Shown: in pieces, positions 1-7,823 of the stretch
How positions within the stretch are numbered: the stretch's first letter is position 1
How the letters are laid out: each line of letters opens with the position of its first letter
Source of the DNA: Micromonospora sp. C28SCA-DRY-2
GTDB taxonomy: Bacteria; Actinomycetota; Actinomycetes; Mycobacteriales; Micromonosporaceae
DNA: 64,000 bases
Assembly (NCBI RefSeq): GCF_030519475.1
Contig: NZ_JAUMKD010000001.1
Coordinates: 744,001 to 808,000 of the forward strand
Direction: 5' to 3'
Translations under genes and position numbers: made by a program
The notes under the pieces: model-generated
Database searches by the model: none
The model's input: only the letters and a program-made list of their open reading frames with translations
What the model was told of the DNA's origin: nothing

Positions 1-221
1 ACGCCGGGGTCGACGGCGACCCGCATGCCGCAGAACTCGGCCCAGCCGAGCAGGTGCTCCAGCGGCAGGCCGGCCACCCGGCGGTCGACCAGGTCGGCCA
101 GCGCCCGCGGCGAGTCGGCGGCGGCGATGAGCAGGTCCGCCTCGTCCTCGGCGTAGACGCAGCCGGCGGCGCGCAGCCGGCGCACCAGGTCGGAGTGGTC
201 GAAACGGTGGCGCGATGTCAT
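1..221 (-). CDS. PrmC/HemK-like protein N5-glutamine methyltransferase, N-terminal fragment
   Basis: The gene runs off the left edge, so only the first 73 codons are visible. The fragment reads as the helical N-terminal domain of the PrmC/HemK family, ending in the typical GLPLEHLLGWAEFCGM stretch that precedes the SAM-binding Rossmann fold. Family members methylate the GGQ glutamine of release factors; actinomycetes often carry an extra paralogue of unproven substrate, which this may be. The ATG at 219-221 is preceded by GGAGGT about six bases upstream. The SAM motif and the NPPY signature lie outside the window, so catalytic competence cannot be judged. Confidence 0.7.
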   Translation of the reverse strand, partial: MTSRHRFDHSDLVRRLRAAGCVYAEDEADLLIAAADSPRALADLVDRRVAGLPLEHLLGWAEFCGMRVAVDPG

Positions 222-386
222 GGGTTACCTCCGGGAAACGCTCGTCGGCGCTCCCGGCCCGCCTACTCGGCGGCGACGTGGGAGGGAGCGCCGGTCCGGC
301 TCGTCTGGTGGATCGGACTCACCTCCTCGGGTCGGGGCCCCACCCGGGCCACGGACGGGCCCGGTACGGGCCACCGAGACGATAGC

Positions 387-1523
387 TCAGCCGGCGGTCG
401 CCGTACCGCCCGGTCCGGCGGCGTCCAGCGCGGCGGTGACGTCGGCGACCAGGTCGACGGTGTCCTCCACGCCGCAGGAGAACCGGACGAAGCCGGGGCC
501 GGTGGCGTCGCCCCACTGGGCCCGCCGGTCGGCGGTGGTGTGCAGCCCGCCGAAGGAGGTGGCCGCGAACACCAGCTTCGCGGCGTCCAGGAACCGGGCC
601 ACCCGCTCGGCGTCGCCGAGGTCGAAGGAGAGCACGCCGGGTATCCGGCGCATCTGCGCCGACGCCACCCGGTACGCCGGGTCGCCGGGCAGCCCGGGCC
701 AGCGCAGCCCGGTCACGTCCGGGCGGTCGGCGAGCAGCCGGGCGAGCGCCTCGGCGTTCGCGGTCTGCCGGGCCAGCCGCAGGTCCAGGGTGGCCAGCGA
801 CCGGTGCGCCAGCCAGGCGTCGAACGCGCCGGGGACCGCCCCGGTCGCGGACCGCCAGCCGGTGACCTTGTCGAGCAGTTCGGCCGACCGGCCGGCCAGG
901 TAGCCGAGCAGCAGGTCGGAGTGGCCGGTCAGCGCCTTGGTGCCGGAGGCGACCACCAGGTCGGCGCCGAGGTCGAGCGGGCGCTGCCCGAGCGGGGTGG
1001 CGGTGGTGTTGTCCACCGCCAGCAGGGCGCCGGCGGCGCGCGCCTCGGCGGCCAGCGCGGACACGTCGGCCACGTCCAGGCCGGGATTGGCGGGCGTCTC
1101 GACCAGCACCAGGCGGACCCCGTCGAGCGACGGGTAGGGGCCGGCGGTCGGCACGAAGCGCACCCGCACCCCCAGCTCCTCCAGGGTCCCGGTGGCGAAC
1201 GACCGCACCGAGTAGTAGCCGTCGGCGGGGAGCAGCACGGTGTCCCCCGGCCGCAGCACCGTCAGCAACAGCCCGGTGATCGCCGCCTGTCCGCTGGCGA
1301 AGACCCGGCAGTCGCCGCCCTCGAGGTCGCCGATCGCCGCCTCCAGCAGCCGCCGGGTCGGGTTGTCCGGCCGGCCGTACCCGTTCGGCGCCGCCGCCGG
1401 GCCCTGCCACGGGTCGAGGTGGTACGGCGCCGCGAAGACCGGTCCGGGCAGGAACGGCTCCCCCGGCACCGGCTCGGGCAACCCGGCGTGCACGCATCGG
1501 GTGCCGTCGTGCTGATCGGCCAT
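387..1523 (-). CDS. Cystathionine gamma-lyase/synthase family PLP enzyme
   Basis: A 378-residue fold-type I PLP enzyme of the Cys/Met metabolism family. The PLP-binding lysine sits in SGTKALTGHSD, and the VDNTTATPLGQRPLDLGADL stretch upstream is the usual cofactor-contact region. Family members cleave or form cystathionine in transsulfuration; lyase is the likelier role but sequence alone does not separate it from gamma-synthase. I chose the ATG at 1521-1523 because GGAG lies about eight bases before it; a longer upstream frame overlaps gpsA. The gene starts 5 bp after the gpsA stop, so the two are probably co-transcribed (plsC-gpsA-this gene). Confidence 0.85.
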   Translation of the reverse strand: MADQHDGTRCVHAGLPEPVPGEPFLPGPVFAAPYHLDPWQGPAAAPNGYGRPDNPTRRLLEAAIGDLEGGDCRVFASGQAAITGLLLTVLRPGDTVLLPADGYYSVRSFATGTLEELGVRVRFVPTAGPYPSLDGVRLVLVETPANPGLDVADVSALAAEARAAGALLAVDNTTATPLGQRPLDLGADLVVASGTKALTGHSDLLLGYLAGRSAELLDKVTGWRSATGAVPGAFDAWLAHRSLATLDLRLARQTANAEALARLLADRPDVTGLRWPGLPGDPAYRVASAQMRRIPGVLSFDLGDAERVARFLDAAKLVFAATSFGGLHTTADRRAQWGDATGPGFVRFSCGVEDTVDLVADVTAALDAAGPGGTATAG

Positions 1524-1528
1524 CTCAC

Positions 1529-2527
1529 TCACTCCGGTTTGGTCGTACGGCTCATCAGGGCGGCCACGGCCAGCCGGGGGTCGACCCCCTCGTGGCACAC
1601 CAGTTCCACCTGCTCGGTGATCGGCATCTCCACCGCGTGCGCCCGCGCCAGGTCGCGGATGGCCAGCGCGCTCTTGACCCCCTCGGCGGTCTGCCGGGTG
1701 GCCACCCGGGCCTCCTCCAGCGTGGCGCCCCGGCCGAGGTGCTCGCCGAAGGTGCGGTTGCGGGCCATCGGCGACGAGCAGGAGGCGACCAGGTCACCCA
1801 TCCCGGCCAGGCCGGCGAAGGTCAGCGGGTCGGCGCCGAGGGCCACCCCGAGCCGGGCCGTCTCGGCCAGCCCTCGGGTGACCAGCATCGCCCGGGTGTT
1901 GTCGCCGAAGCCCATCGCGGTGGCGATGCCGTACGCCAGGGCGATCACGTTCTTGACCGCGCCACCCAGTTCGCAGCCGATCACGTCGTCGTTGGTGTAC
2001 GGGCGGAAGTACGGCGTGGTGATGGAGCGCTGCACGAGCGTGGCCCGGTCGGAGTCGGTGCAGGCCACCACGGTGGCGGCCGGCTGCTCGGCGGCGATCT
2101 CCGGGGCCAGGTTGGGACCGGAGACCACCACCACCCGGTCCGCCGCCACCCCGGCGGTCTCCACGATCACCTCGCTCATCCGCTTCGTGGTGCCCAGCTC
2201 GATGCCCTTCATCAGGGAGACCAGAGTCGCGTCCGGGTGCAGGTGCCCGGCCCAGCCGGCGAGGTTGCCCCGCAGCGTCTGCGACGGCACGGCCAGCACC
2301 ACGACTTCCGCGCCGGTGATCGCCTCGGCGGCGTCCCCGGTGGCGGTCACCCGCGCCGGCAGCACCAGGTCCGGCAGGTACTCCGGGTTACGCCGCTCGG
2401 CGCGGATGGTGTCGGCCACCGGCTGTCGGCGGGCCCAGATGGTGACGTCCCGCCCGGCGTCGGCGAGGATCTTGGCGAACGCCGTCCCCCACGAACCGGC
2501 CCCGAGCACCGCGACGTGCCCGCTCAT
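1529..2527 (-). CDS. gpsA: NAD(P)H-dependent glycerol-3-phosphate dehydrogenase
   Basis: A 332-residue cytosolic enzyme that reduces dihydroxyacetone phosphate to sn-glycerol-3-phosphate, the backbone for phospholipids. The N-terminal Rossmann motif is [17 protein letters not shown] (residues about 9-25), and the catalytic lysine lies in [15 protein letters not shown] near residue 190. Length matches the family. It follows plsC in the same direction, so the pair supplies and then acylates glycerol-3-phosphate. The start ATG is at 2525-2527. Confidence 0.95.
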   Translation of the reverse strand: MSGHVAVLGAGSWGTAFAKILADAGRDVTIWARRQPVADTIRAERRNPEYLPDLVLPARVTATGDAAEAITGAEVVVLAVPSQTLRGNLAGWAGHLHPDATLVSLMKGIELGTTKRMSEVIVETAGVAADRVVVVSGPNLAPEIAAEQPAATVVACTDSDRATLVQRSITTPYFRPYTNDDVIGCELGGAVKNVIALAYGIATAMGFGDNTRAMLVTRGLAETARLGVALGADPLTFAGLAGMGDLVASCSSPMARNRTFGEHLGRGATLEEARVATRQTAEGVKSALAIRDLARAHAVEMPITEQVELVCHEGVDPRLAVAALMSRTTKPE

Positions 2528-2603
2528 GCCGGCACTCCGCCGCGCCGCGGGCCGCCCTGCGGCACCGTCGCGCCGAGCCTGCTGATTCGCTCGCTCCGCT
2601 GGC

Positions 2604-3344
2604 TCACGCCGCCGCCTCCGGCTGCTGCCCCTGGCTCGGCGCGGGACGGGGCGGTCGTTCCCACAGCGGTGGCGGGGTGCCGCCGCGGATCTCGGCGAGC
2701 AGGTCGCGGATGCTCAGCATGATCGCGTCGGTCATCTCCTCCAGGGTGGCCCGGGTCGGGGTGGCGCCGGCCCACGCGCTCAGGTCGACCGGCGGCCCGG
2801 CGGCCACCGAGACCGGGATCCGGGGCCGCAGGCTCAGCCGCGTGGTGCGCGGGTCGAAGATCCGCTCCGGACCCCACATGGCGACCGGGATGACCGGGGC
2901 GCCGGTGGCCAGTGCCAGCCGGGCGGCGCCGGTCTTGCCCTTCATCGGCCACAGGTCGGGCTCCCGGGTGATGGTGCCCTCCGGGTAGATCACCACCGCG
3001 CCGCCCTCGTTCAGCGCGGCGACCAGGGCGTCGAGCGACCGGACCGCGTCCACCGTGCCCCGCTCGACCGGGATCTGCTTGCACCGGTGCAGGATCCAGC
3101 CGATCACCGGGACCTTGAACACGCTGGCCTTGCCGAGGAACTGCGGCCAGCGGCCGGCGTCGTAGATGAAGTGCGCGGAGACCAGCGGATCGGCGTGCGA
3201 GAGGTGGTTGGGCACCACGATCACGCCGCCGGGGTGGCGCAGGTGCTCCATGCCGCGCCAGGTGCGCCGGGTCCAGACGGTCATCACCGGCTTGACCACC
3301 ACCACGGCGAACCGTTGCCAGAACCCCAGCCTCCGCCGTGTCAC
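2604..3344 (-). CDS. plsC: 1-acyl-sn-glycerol-3-phosphate acyltransferase family protein
   Basis: A 246-residue acyltransferase of the PlsC family. It shows the catalytic NHLSHADP motif (residues 46-53; NHX4D) and the substrate-binding YPEGTIT motif about 80 residues later. It would transfer an acyl chain to lysophosphatidate at the membrane; it has no full membrane span, only a hydrophobic N-terminal patch. The GTG at 3344 is preferred because AGGAGG lies a few bases upstream; an in-frame upstream start at 3395 would add 17 Gly/Ala-rich residues. It heads the plsC-gpsA-lyase operon and its last about 25 residues are Pro-rich. Confidence 0.9.
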   Translation of the reverse strand: MTRRRLGFWQRFAVVVVKPVMTVWTRRTWRGMEHLRHPGGVIVVPNHLSHADPLVSAHFIYDAGRWPQFLGKASVFKVPVIGWILHRCKQIPVERGTVDAVRSLDALVAALNEGGAVVIYPEGTITREPDLWPMKGKTGAARLALATGAPVIPVAMWGPERIFDPRTTRLSLRPRIPVSVAAGPPVDLSAWAGATPTRATLEEMTDAIMLSIRDLLAEIRGGTPPPLWERPPRPAPSQGQQPEAAA

Positions 3345-3472
3345 TGCGCCTCCTCGTGCCGCCCCGACCCGCGCACCGGACCCCGCCGGTGACACCCGCC
3401 GCGGAAATCATGCCTGCTCGCCCTCGGTACGGCCAGTGAGGGTACCGCCGGCCGGCTGGCAGGATTGCGGGT

Positions 3473-4108
3473 GTGAGTCAGCCGACGTGGACCGTGGTGG
3501 TGCCGGTCAAGCGCCTGGCCGTCGCCAAGAGCCGGCTGCGGGGGGCGCTGGCGGGCGTACCGCACGAGGAACTGGCGCTGGCCCTGGCGGCCGACACGGT
3601 CGCCGCGGTGCGGGCCTGCCCGGCGGTGGCCGAGATCCTGGTGGTCACCGACGACGCGCGGGTGGCCGCGGCGGCCCGCGACGCCGGCGCCCGGGTGCTG
3701 CCCGACCGGCCGGGCGCCGGCCTGAACGCCGCGTTCCGGCACGGCGCGGCCGCGGCCGGCGGCGGGTGGGTGGCCGGGCTCACCGCCGACCTGCCCGCGC
3801 TGCGCCCGGCCGAGCTGGTGGCGGCGCTGCGGGCGGTGCCCGCCGGCCCGCCGGGGGTACGCCGGTTCGTGGCCGACGCCCCGGGCGACGGCACCGTGCT
3901 GCTCGCCGCGCCGCCCGGAGTGCCGCTGGACCCCCGCTTCGGGGCCGGCTCGGCCGCCGCACACGCGGCGAGCGGGGCGCTGCCGCTGGTCGGGGACTGG
4001 CCGAGCCTGCGCCGGGACGTGGACACCGCCGACGACCTGGCGGCGGCGGCCCGGCTCGGGCTGGGGCCGCGCACGGCGGCGCTGGCCGCGGCGCGCTGCC
4101 CGGCCTGA
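3473..4108 (+). CDS. cofC: 2-phospho-L-lactate (phosphoenolpyruvate) guanylyltransferase
   Basis: A 211-residue nucleotidyltransferase of the CofC/FbiD family, which makes the GDP-activated intermediate of coenzyme F420. The N-terminus VPVKRLAVAKSRL matches the family's nucleotide-binding start, followed by GLTADLPALRP and a C-terminal RRDVDTADDLAAA stretch. In actinobacteria the substrate is usually phosphoenolpyruvate rather than phospholactate. The start GTG at 3473 has a CAGGAT hexamer seven bases upstream, consistent with leaderless transcription. It is divergent from plsC. Confidence 0.88.
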   Translation: MSQPTWTVVVPVKRLAVAKSRLRGALAGVPHEELALALAADTVAAVRACPAVAEILVVTDDARVAAAARDAGARVLPDRPGAGLNAAFRHGAAAAGGGWVAGLTADLPALRPAELVAALRAVPAGPPGVRRFVADAPGDGTVLLAAPPGVPLDPRFGAGSAAAHAASGALPLVGDWPSLRRDVDTADDLAAAARLGLGPRTAALAAARCPA

Positions 4109-4131
4109 CCCGCCCGGTGTACGGTGCTGGC

Positions 4132-4329
4132 ATGCAGGGCACGGTGGCCACCTTCGACGCGGCGACCCGCAGCGGCGTGCTGCTCCTCGACGACGGCACC
4201 GAGCTGGCCTTCCCGGCCCGGGCGTTCGACGCCTCCGGGCTGCGGCTGCTCCGCCTCGGCCAGCGGGTACGGATCGACCGGGACGGCGCCGGTGAGGTCG
4301 TCCGGGTGACGTTGCCGACGATGGCCTGA
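4132..4329 (+). CDS. Small cold-shock-domain-like protein
   Basis: A 65-residue protein beginning MQGTVATFDAATRSGVLLLD and rich in beta-strand pattern. The start (G-V/T-V-A-T-F with G-V-L-L-L-D-D-G) resembles a shortened cold-shock/S1-like fold, but the aromatic RNP1/RNP2 residues of true cold-shock proteins are largely missing. Function is therefore uncertain; a nucleic-acid or small-ligand binding beta barrel is a guess. The ATG is preceded by TACGGT exactly six bases upstream, so it is probably leaderless. It lies between cofC and ppk. Confidence 0.6.
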   Translation: MQGTVATFDAATRSGVLLLDDGTELAFPARAFDASGLRLLRLGQRVRIDRDGAGEVVRVTLPTMA

Positions 4330-4343
4330 CCCGACCGGCCGAA

Positions 4344-4365
4344 GTTCATTTTGCGTTAACCCGGG
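4344..4365 (+). promoter_or_regulatory. PHO-box-like direct repeat upstream of ppk
   Basis: Two adjacent 11-base units, GTTCATTTTGC and GTTAACCCGGG, lie 19 bases before the ppk start. They resemble the GTTCACC-type direct repeats bound by PhoP in streptomycetes, and GATTAT six bases before the ppk GTG could be the -10. Phosphate control of ppk by PhoP is known in Streptomyces; here it is inferred. Confidence 0.5.
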
Positions 4366-4383
4366 TCGGGTGATTATGAGCGG

Positions 4384-6687
4384 GTGAGCACCCCTCGCGA
4401 GCACCCCGCCCGCCCACCGCGCGCCCCCGAACCGGCCGCCCCCCGCAACGGCACCCGCGCCCGCGGCGCCGACGGCCGCTTCCGCCCCGCCGAGACCCCG
4501 CACGCCGGGGTCGACCCGCTCGGGCCGGGCACCGACGCCGGTGCCGCCTCGGCCGGGCTGGAGGAGGTGCTGGACCCGGAGGTGGCCCCGCCAGCACCGG
4601 CGGACGAGGCGCCCGCTCCCCAGCCGCTGCCGGAGGACCGCTTCTTCAACCGGGAGCTGTCCTGGCTCGACTTCAACGCGCGGGTGCTGGCGCTCGCCGA
4701 GGACGCCCGCACGCCGCTGCTGGAGCGGGCCAAGTTCCTGGCCATCTTCGCCAGCAACCTGGACGAGTTCTTCATGGTCCGGGTCGCCGGGCTGAAGCGG
4801 CGGCTCCAGGCCGGCCTGCCGGTCCGCGGCGGCGACCGGATGCCGCTGCGGACCCAGCTGGAGCTGATCGCCGGGAAGACCGCGACGCTGGTCGCCCGGC
4901 ACGCCGCCTGCTTCGTCGACGACGTGCTGCCCAAGCTGGCCGCCGAGGACATCCGGATCCTGCGCTGGGCGGAGCTGGACGACGCCGAGCGGGAGCGGTT
5001 GCGGGCGTACTTCCGGGAACAGATCTTCCCGGTGCTGACCCCGCTCGCGGTCGACCCGGCGCACCCGTTCCCGTACATCTCCGGGCGGTCGCTGAACCTG
5101 GCCGTGGCGGTCCGCGACCCGGACGGCGGCTCGGAGCTCTTCGCCCGGGTGAAGGTGCCGAACAACGTCCCCCGGTTCGTCCGGGTGCACCGCGACCGGC
5201 CGGGTGTGCGGATGCTGCCGGTGGAGGACCTCATCTCGGTGCACCTGGGGCAGCTCTTCTCCGGCATGCAGGTGGTGGAGTGCCACCTGTTCCGGGTCAC
5301 CCGCAACGCCGAGGTGGAGGTCGACGAGGACCGCGACGAGGACCTGCTCCAGGCGCTGGAACGGGAACTGGCCCGGCGCCGGTTCGGGCCACCGGTCCGG
5401 CTGGAGGTGGCCGCCTCGATCTCCGACCACATGCTGGACCTGCTCGTCCGCGAGCTGGACATGGCCGACCAGGACGTGCTGCGGGTGCCCGGCCTGCTCG
5501 ACCTCTCCGCGCTCTGGCAGGTCTACAACGAGGCCGACCGGCCGGACCTCAAGGACCCGCCGTTCGTGCCGGCCACCCACCCCCGGCTCACCGAGGGCGA
5601 GGTGCCGCGCAGCGTCTTCGCCACCCTGCGCGACGGCGACATCCTGGTGCACCACCCGTACCACTCGTTCGCCACCAGCGTGCAGCGCTTCATCGAGCAG
5701 GCCGCGGCCGACCCGGACGTGCTGGCCATCAAGCAGACGCTCTACCGCACCAGCGGCGACTCGCCGATCGTGGACGCGCTGGTCGACGCGGCCGCCGCGG
5801 GCAAGCAGGTGGTGGTGCTGGTCGAGCTGAAGGCGCGCTTCGACGAGGTGGCCAACATCGGCTGGGCCCGCACCCTGGAGCGCGCCGGCTGCCACGTGGT
5901 CTACGGCCTGGTGGGGTTGAAGACGCACTGCAAGACCGCCCTGGTGGTACGCCAGGAGGGCAACCAGATCCGCCGCTACTGCCACATCGGCACCGGCAAC
6001 TACCACCCGAAGACGGCCCGGCTCTACGAGGACTTCGGCATGCTCACCGCCGACCCGGAGATCGGCGCCGACCTGACCGACCTGTTCAACGTGCTCACCG
6101 GCTACAGCCGGCAGACCGGGTACCGGCGGCTGCTGGTGGCCCCGCAGGGCATCCGCAGCGGCCTGATCGAGCGGATCGAGCGGGAGATCGCGCACGTCCG
6201 GCTGGGCGTGCCGGGCCTGGTGCAGTTCAAGGTGAACGCGCTGGTCGACGAGGAGATCACCGACGCCCTCTACCGGGCCTCCCGGGCCGGCGTGCACGTC
6301 GACCTGCTGATCCGCGGCATGTGCACGCTGCGCCCCGGGGTGCCGGGCCTGTCGGAGAACATCCGGGTGCGGTCGATCCTCGGCCGGTTCCTGGAGCACT
6401 CCCGGATCTTCCGGTTCGGCAACAACGGCGACGCCGAGTTCTGGATGGGCTCGGCCGACCTGATGCACCGCAACCTGGACCGCCGGGTCGAGGCGCTGGT
6501 CCGGGTCAGCGACCCGGTCGCCCGGGCCGAGCTGGACCAGGTGCTGACCGCCGCGATGAGCCCGGAGGTGGACGCCTTCGAGCTGGCCGCGGACGGCACC
6601 TGGACCCGGCGGATCGGCACCGCGGAGGCGCCGCTGACCCAGTTGCAGGAACTCCTGCTGCATCGGGTCGCTGGCACCGCGAGCTGA
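4384..6687 (+). CDS. ppk: Polyphosphate kinase
   Basis: A 767-residue PPK1 enzyme that reversibly polymerises the ATP gamma-phosphate into polyphosphate. The N-terminal domain begins at [16 protein letters not shown] (about residue 80), the C-terminal phospholipase-D-like halves carry the active-site region around [32 protein letters not shown] and the later [24 protein letters not shown]. The first about 75 residues are a Pro/Ala/Arg-rich extension, common in actinobacteria. The GTG start has GATTAT six bases upstream and a PHO-box-like repeat before that. A MutT1-like gene follows at 24 bp, as in mycobacteria. Confidence 0.95.
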   Translation: MSTPREHPARPPRAPEPAAPRNGTRARGADGRFRPAETPHAGVDPLGPGTDAGAASAGLEEVLDPEVAPPAPADEAPAPQPLPEDRFFNRELSWLDFNARVLALAEDARTPLLERAKFLAIFASNLDEFFMVRVAGLKRRLQAGLPVRGGDRMPLRTQLELIAGKTATLVARHAACFVDDVLPKLAAEDIRILRWAELDDAERERLRAYFREQIFPVLTPLAVDPAHPFPYISGRSLNLAVAVRDPDGGSELFARVKVPNNVPRFVRVHRDRPGVRMLPVEDLISVHLGQLFSGMQVVECHLFRVTRNAEVEVDEDRDEDLLQALERELARRRFGPPVRLEVAASISDHMLDLLVRELDMADQDVLRVPGLLDLSALWQVYNEADRPDLKDPPFVPATHPRLTEGEVPRSVFATLRDGDILVHHPYHSFATSVQRFIEQAAADPDVLAIKQTLYRTSGDSPIVDALVDAAAAGKQVVVLVELKARFDEVANIGWARTLERAGCHVVYGLVGLKTHCKTALVVRQEGNQIRRYCHIGTGNYHPKTARLYEDFGMLTADPEIGADLTDLFNVLTGYSRQTGYRRLLVAPQGIRSGLIERIEREIAHVRLGVPGLVQFKVNALVDEEITDALYRASRAGVHVDLLIRGMCTLRPGVPGLSENIRVRSILGRFLEHSRIFRFGNNGDAEFWMGSADLMHRNLDRRVEALVRVSDPVARAELDQVLTAAMSPEVDAFELAADGTWTRRIGTAEAPLTQLQELLLHRVAGTAS

Positions 6688-6711
6688 CCCCGGCGCGCAT
6701 AGGCTGACCAG

Positions 6712-7644
6712 ATGCTGGATGAGCGGGATTCGGCCGGCGCGGGCCGGACCGGACCGGCCGGGGAGCCCGACGACGGGACGCGGATCCGGGCCGCCGGCGG
6801 GGTGGTGTGGCGCCCGGGCGGGCCGGGCGGCGCGGAGGTCTGCCTGGTGCACCGCCCCCGCTACGGCGACTGGTCGCTGCCGAAGGGCAAGCTGGAGCCG
6901 GGCGAGCGCCCGCTGGTGGCCGCCGTCCGCGAGGTGGCCGAGGAGACCGACGTACGGGCCGTGCCGCAGGTGCGGCTGCCCACCGTGAGCTACCGCAGCG
7001 AGGGCCGGCCCAAGGCGGTCGACTACTGGTCGATGCGGGCGGCGGCGAACGGCGGCTTCGAGCCCGGCACCGAGGTGGACGAGGTGCGCTGGCTCGGCGT
7101 CGACGAGGCGATCCGGCTGGTCAGCTACCCGCACGACGCGGAGGTGCTGGCCGCGTTCGCCGCGCTGCCGGCGGTCACCGCGACGGTGGCGCTGGTCCGG
7201 CACGCGCACGCCGGCCAGCGCGGCACCTGGACCGGCCCGGACACCGGCCGGCCGCTGGACGCCCGCGGCTGGTCGCAGGCACACGCGCTGGTCCCGCTGG
7301 TGGCGCTGGTACGCCCGGCGCGGCTGGTGTCGGCCTCGGCCCGCCGGTGCGTGCAGACCCTGGACCCGGCCGCCGCCGAACTCGACCTGCCCATCGAGGT
7401 GGTCGGCGACCTGGACGAGCCGCGGCCGGGCCAGCAGCCCGACGAGTGCGCCCTGGCCGCCGCCGCCCGGCTGGTCGAGCTGGCCGCCGCCGGCGAGCCG
7501 GTGGCGGTGTGCAGCCAGGGCAGGGTGATCCCGGGAGCGCTGGCCCGGCTCACCGGGCGGACGGACGACTTCACCACCCCGAAGGGCGGCGGCTGGCTGC
7601 TGGCGTTCGCCGGCGACCGCCTGCTCTCCGCCGACCGCCTCTGA
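6712..7644 (+). CDS. MutT1-like Nudix hydrolase fused to a histidine-phosphatase domain
   Basis: A 310-residue fusion. Residues about 24-150 are a Nudix domain with a full Nudix box (GKLEPGE...REVAEET, residues 59-81). Residues about 155-310 are a histidine phosphatase/SixA-like domain starting VALVRHAHAG. The mycobacterial counterpart MutT1 clears 8-oxo-dGTP and diadenosine polyphosphates and also sits beside ppk. Where many histidine phosphatases have a second His late in the domain, this one reads VCSQGRVIPG (Q269). TAGGCT lies six bases before the ATG. A 51-bp tandem duplication straddles its 3' end. Confidence 0.88.
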   Translation: MLDERDSAGAGRTGPAGEPDDGTRIRAAGGVVWRPGGPGGAEVCLVHRPRYGDWSLPKGKLEPGERPLVAAVREVAEETDVRAVPQVRLPTVSYRSEGRPKAVDYWSMRAAANGGFEPGTEVDEVRWLGVDEAIRLVSYPHDAEVLAAFAALPAVTATVALVRHAHAGQRGTWTGPDTGRPLDARGWSQAHALVPLVALVRPARLVSASARRCVQTLDPAAAELDLPIEVVGDLDEPRPGQQPDECALAAAARLVELAAAGEPVAVCSQGRVIPGALARLTGRTDDFTTPKGGGWLLAFAGDRLLSADRL

Positions 7645-7720
7645 GCCGGCGCCCGGACCGCCGGCGACCGGCTGCTCGCCGCCGACCGTCTCTGAGCCGG
7701 CACCCGAGCCGCCGGCGACC
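7608..7720 (+). repeat. 51-bp tandem duplication of the mutT1-like gene's 3' end
   Basis: The stretch that encodes the final residues and stop codon of the mutT1-like gene is followed by a second, slightly diverged copy, with CGCCGGCGACC recurring at 7608, 7659 and 7710. The period is 51 bp and the TGA is copied too. A separate 18-bp tandem repeat (CCGGGCCCGTCGCGCCGC, twice) follows near 7770-7800. Confidence 0.8.
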
Positions 7721-7823
7721 CGGGCCGCCGCAGGGACGCCCCGCGGCCCCGCGCGCCGGCCCGGGCCCGTCGCGCCGCCCGGGCCCGTCGCGCCGCTGCG
7801 GCCCGGGGCGCCGGCGGCGCGGG

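Noticed and set aside
263..322. A 19-codon GTG frame (MSPIHQTS...) in the gap after the PrmC-like gene
   Set aside because: AGGAGG directly abuts the GTG with no spacing, no stem-terminator follows, and no regulatory codons are evident.
2528..2603. GCTCGCTCCGC-containing stretch between gpsA and plsC as a REP-like repeat
   Set aside because: Only one imperfect copy was seen in the window; without a genome count it is not supportable.
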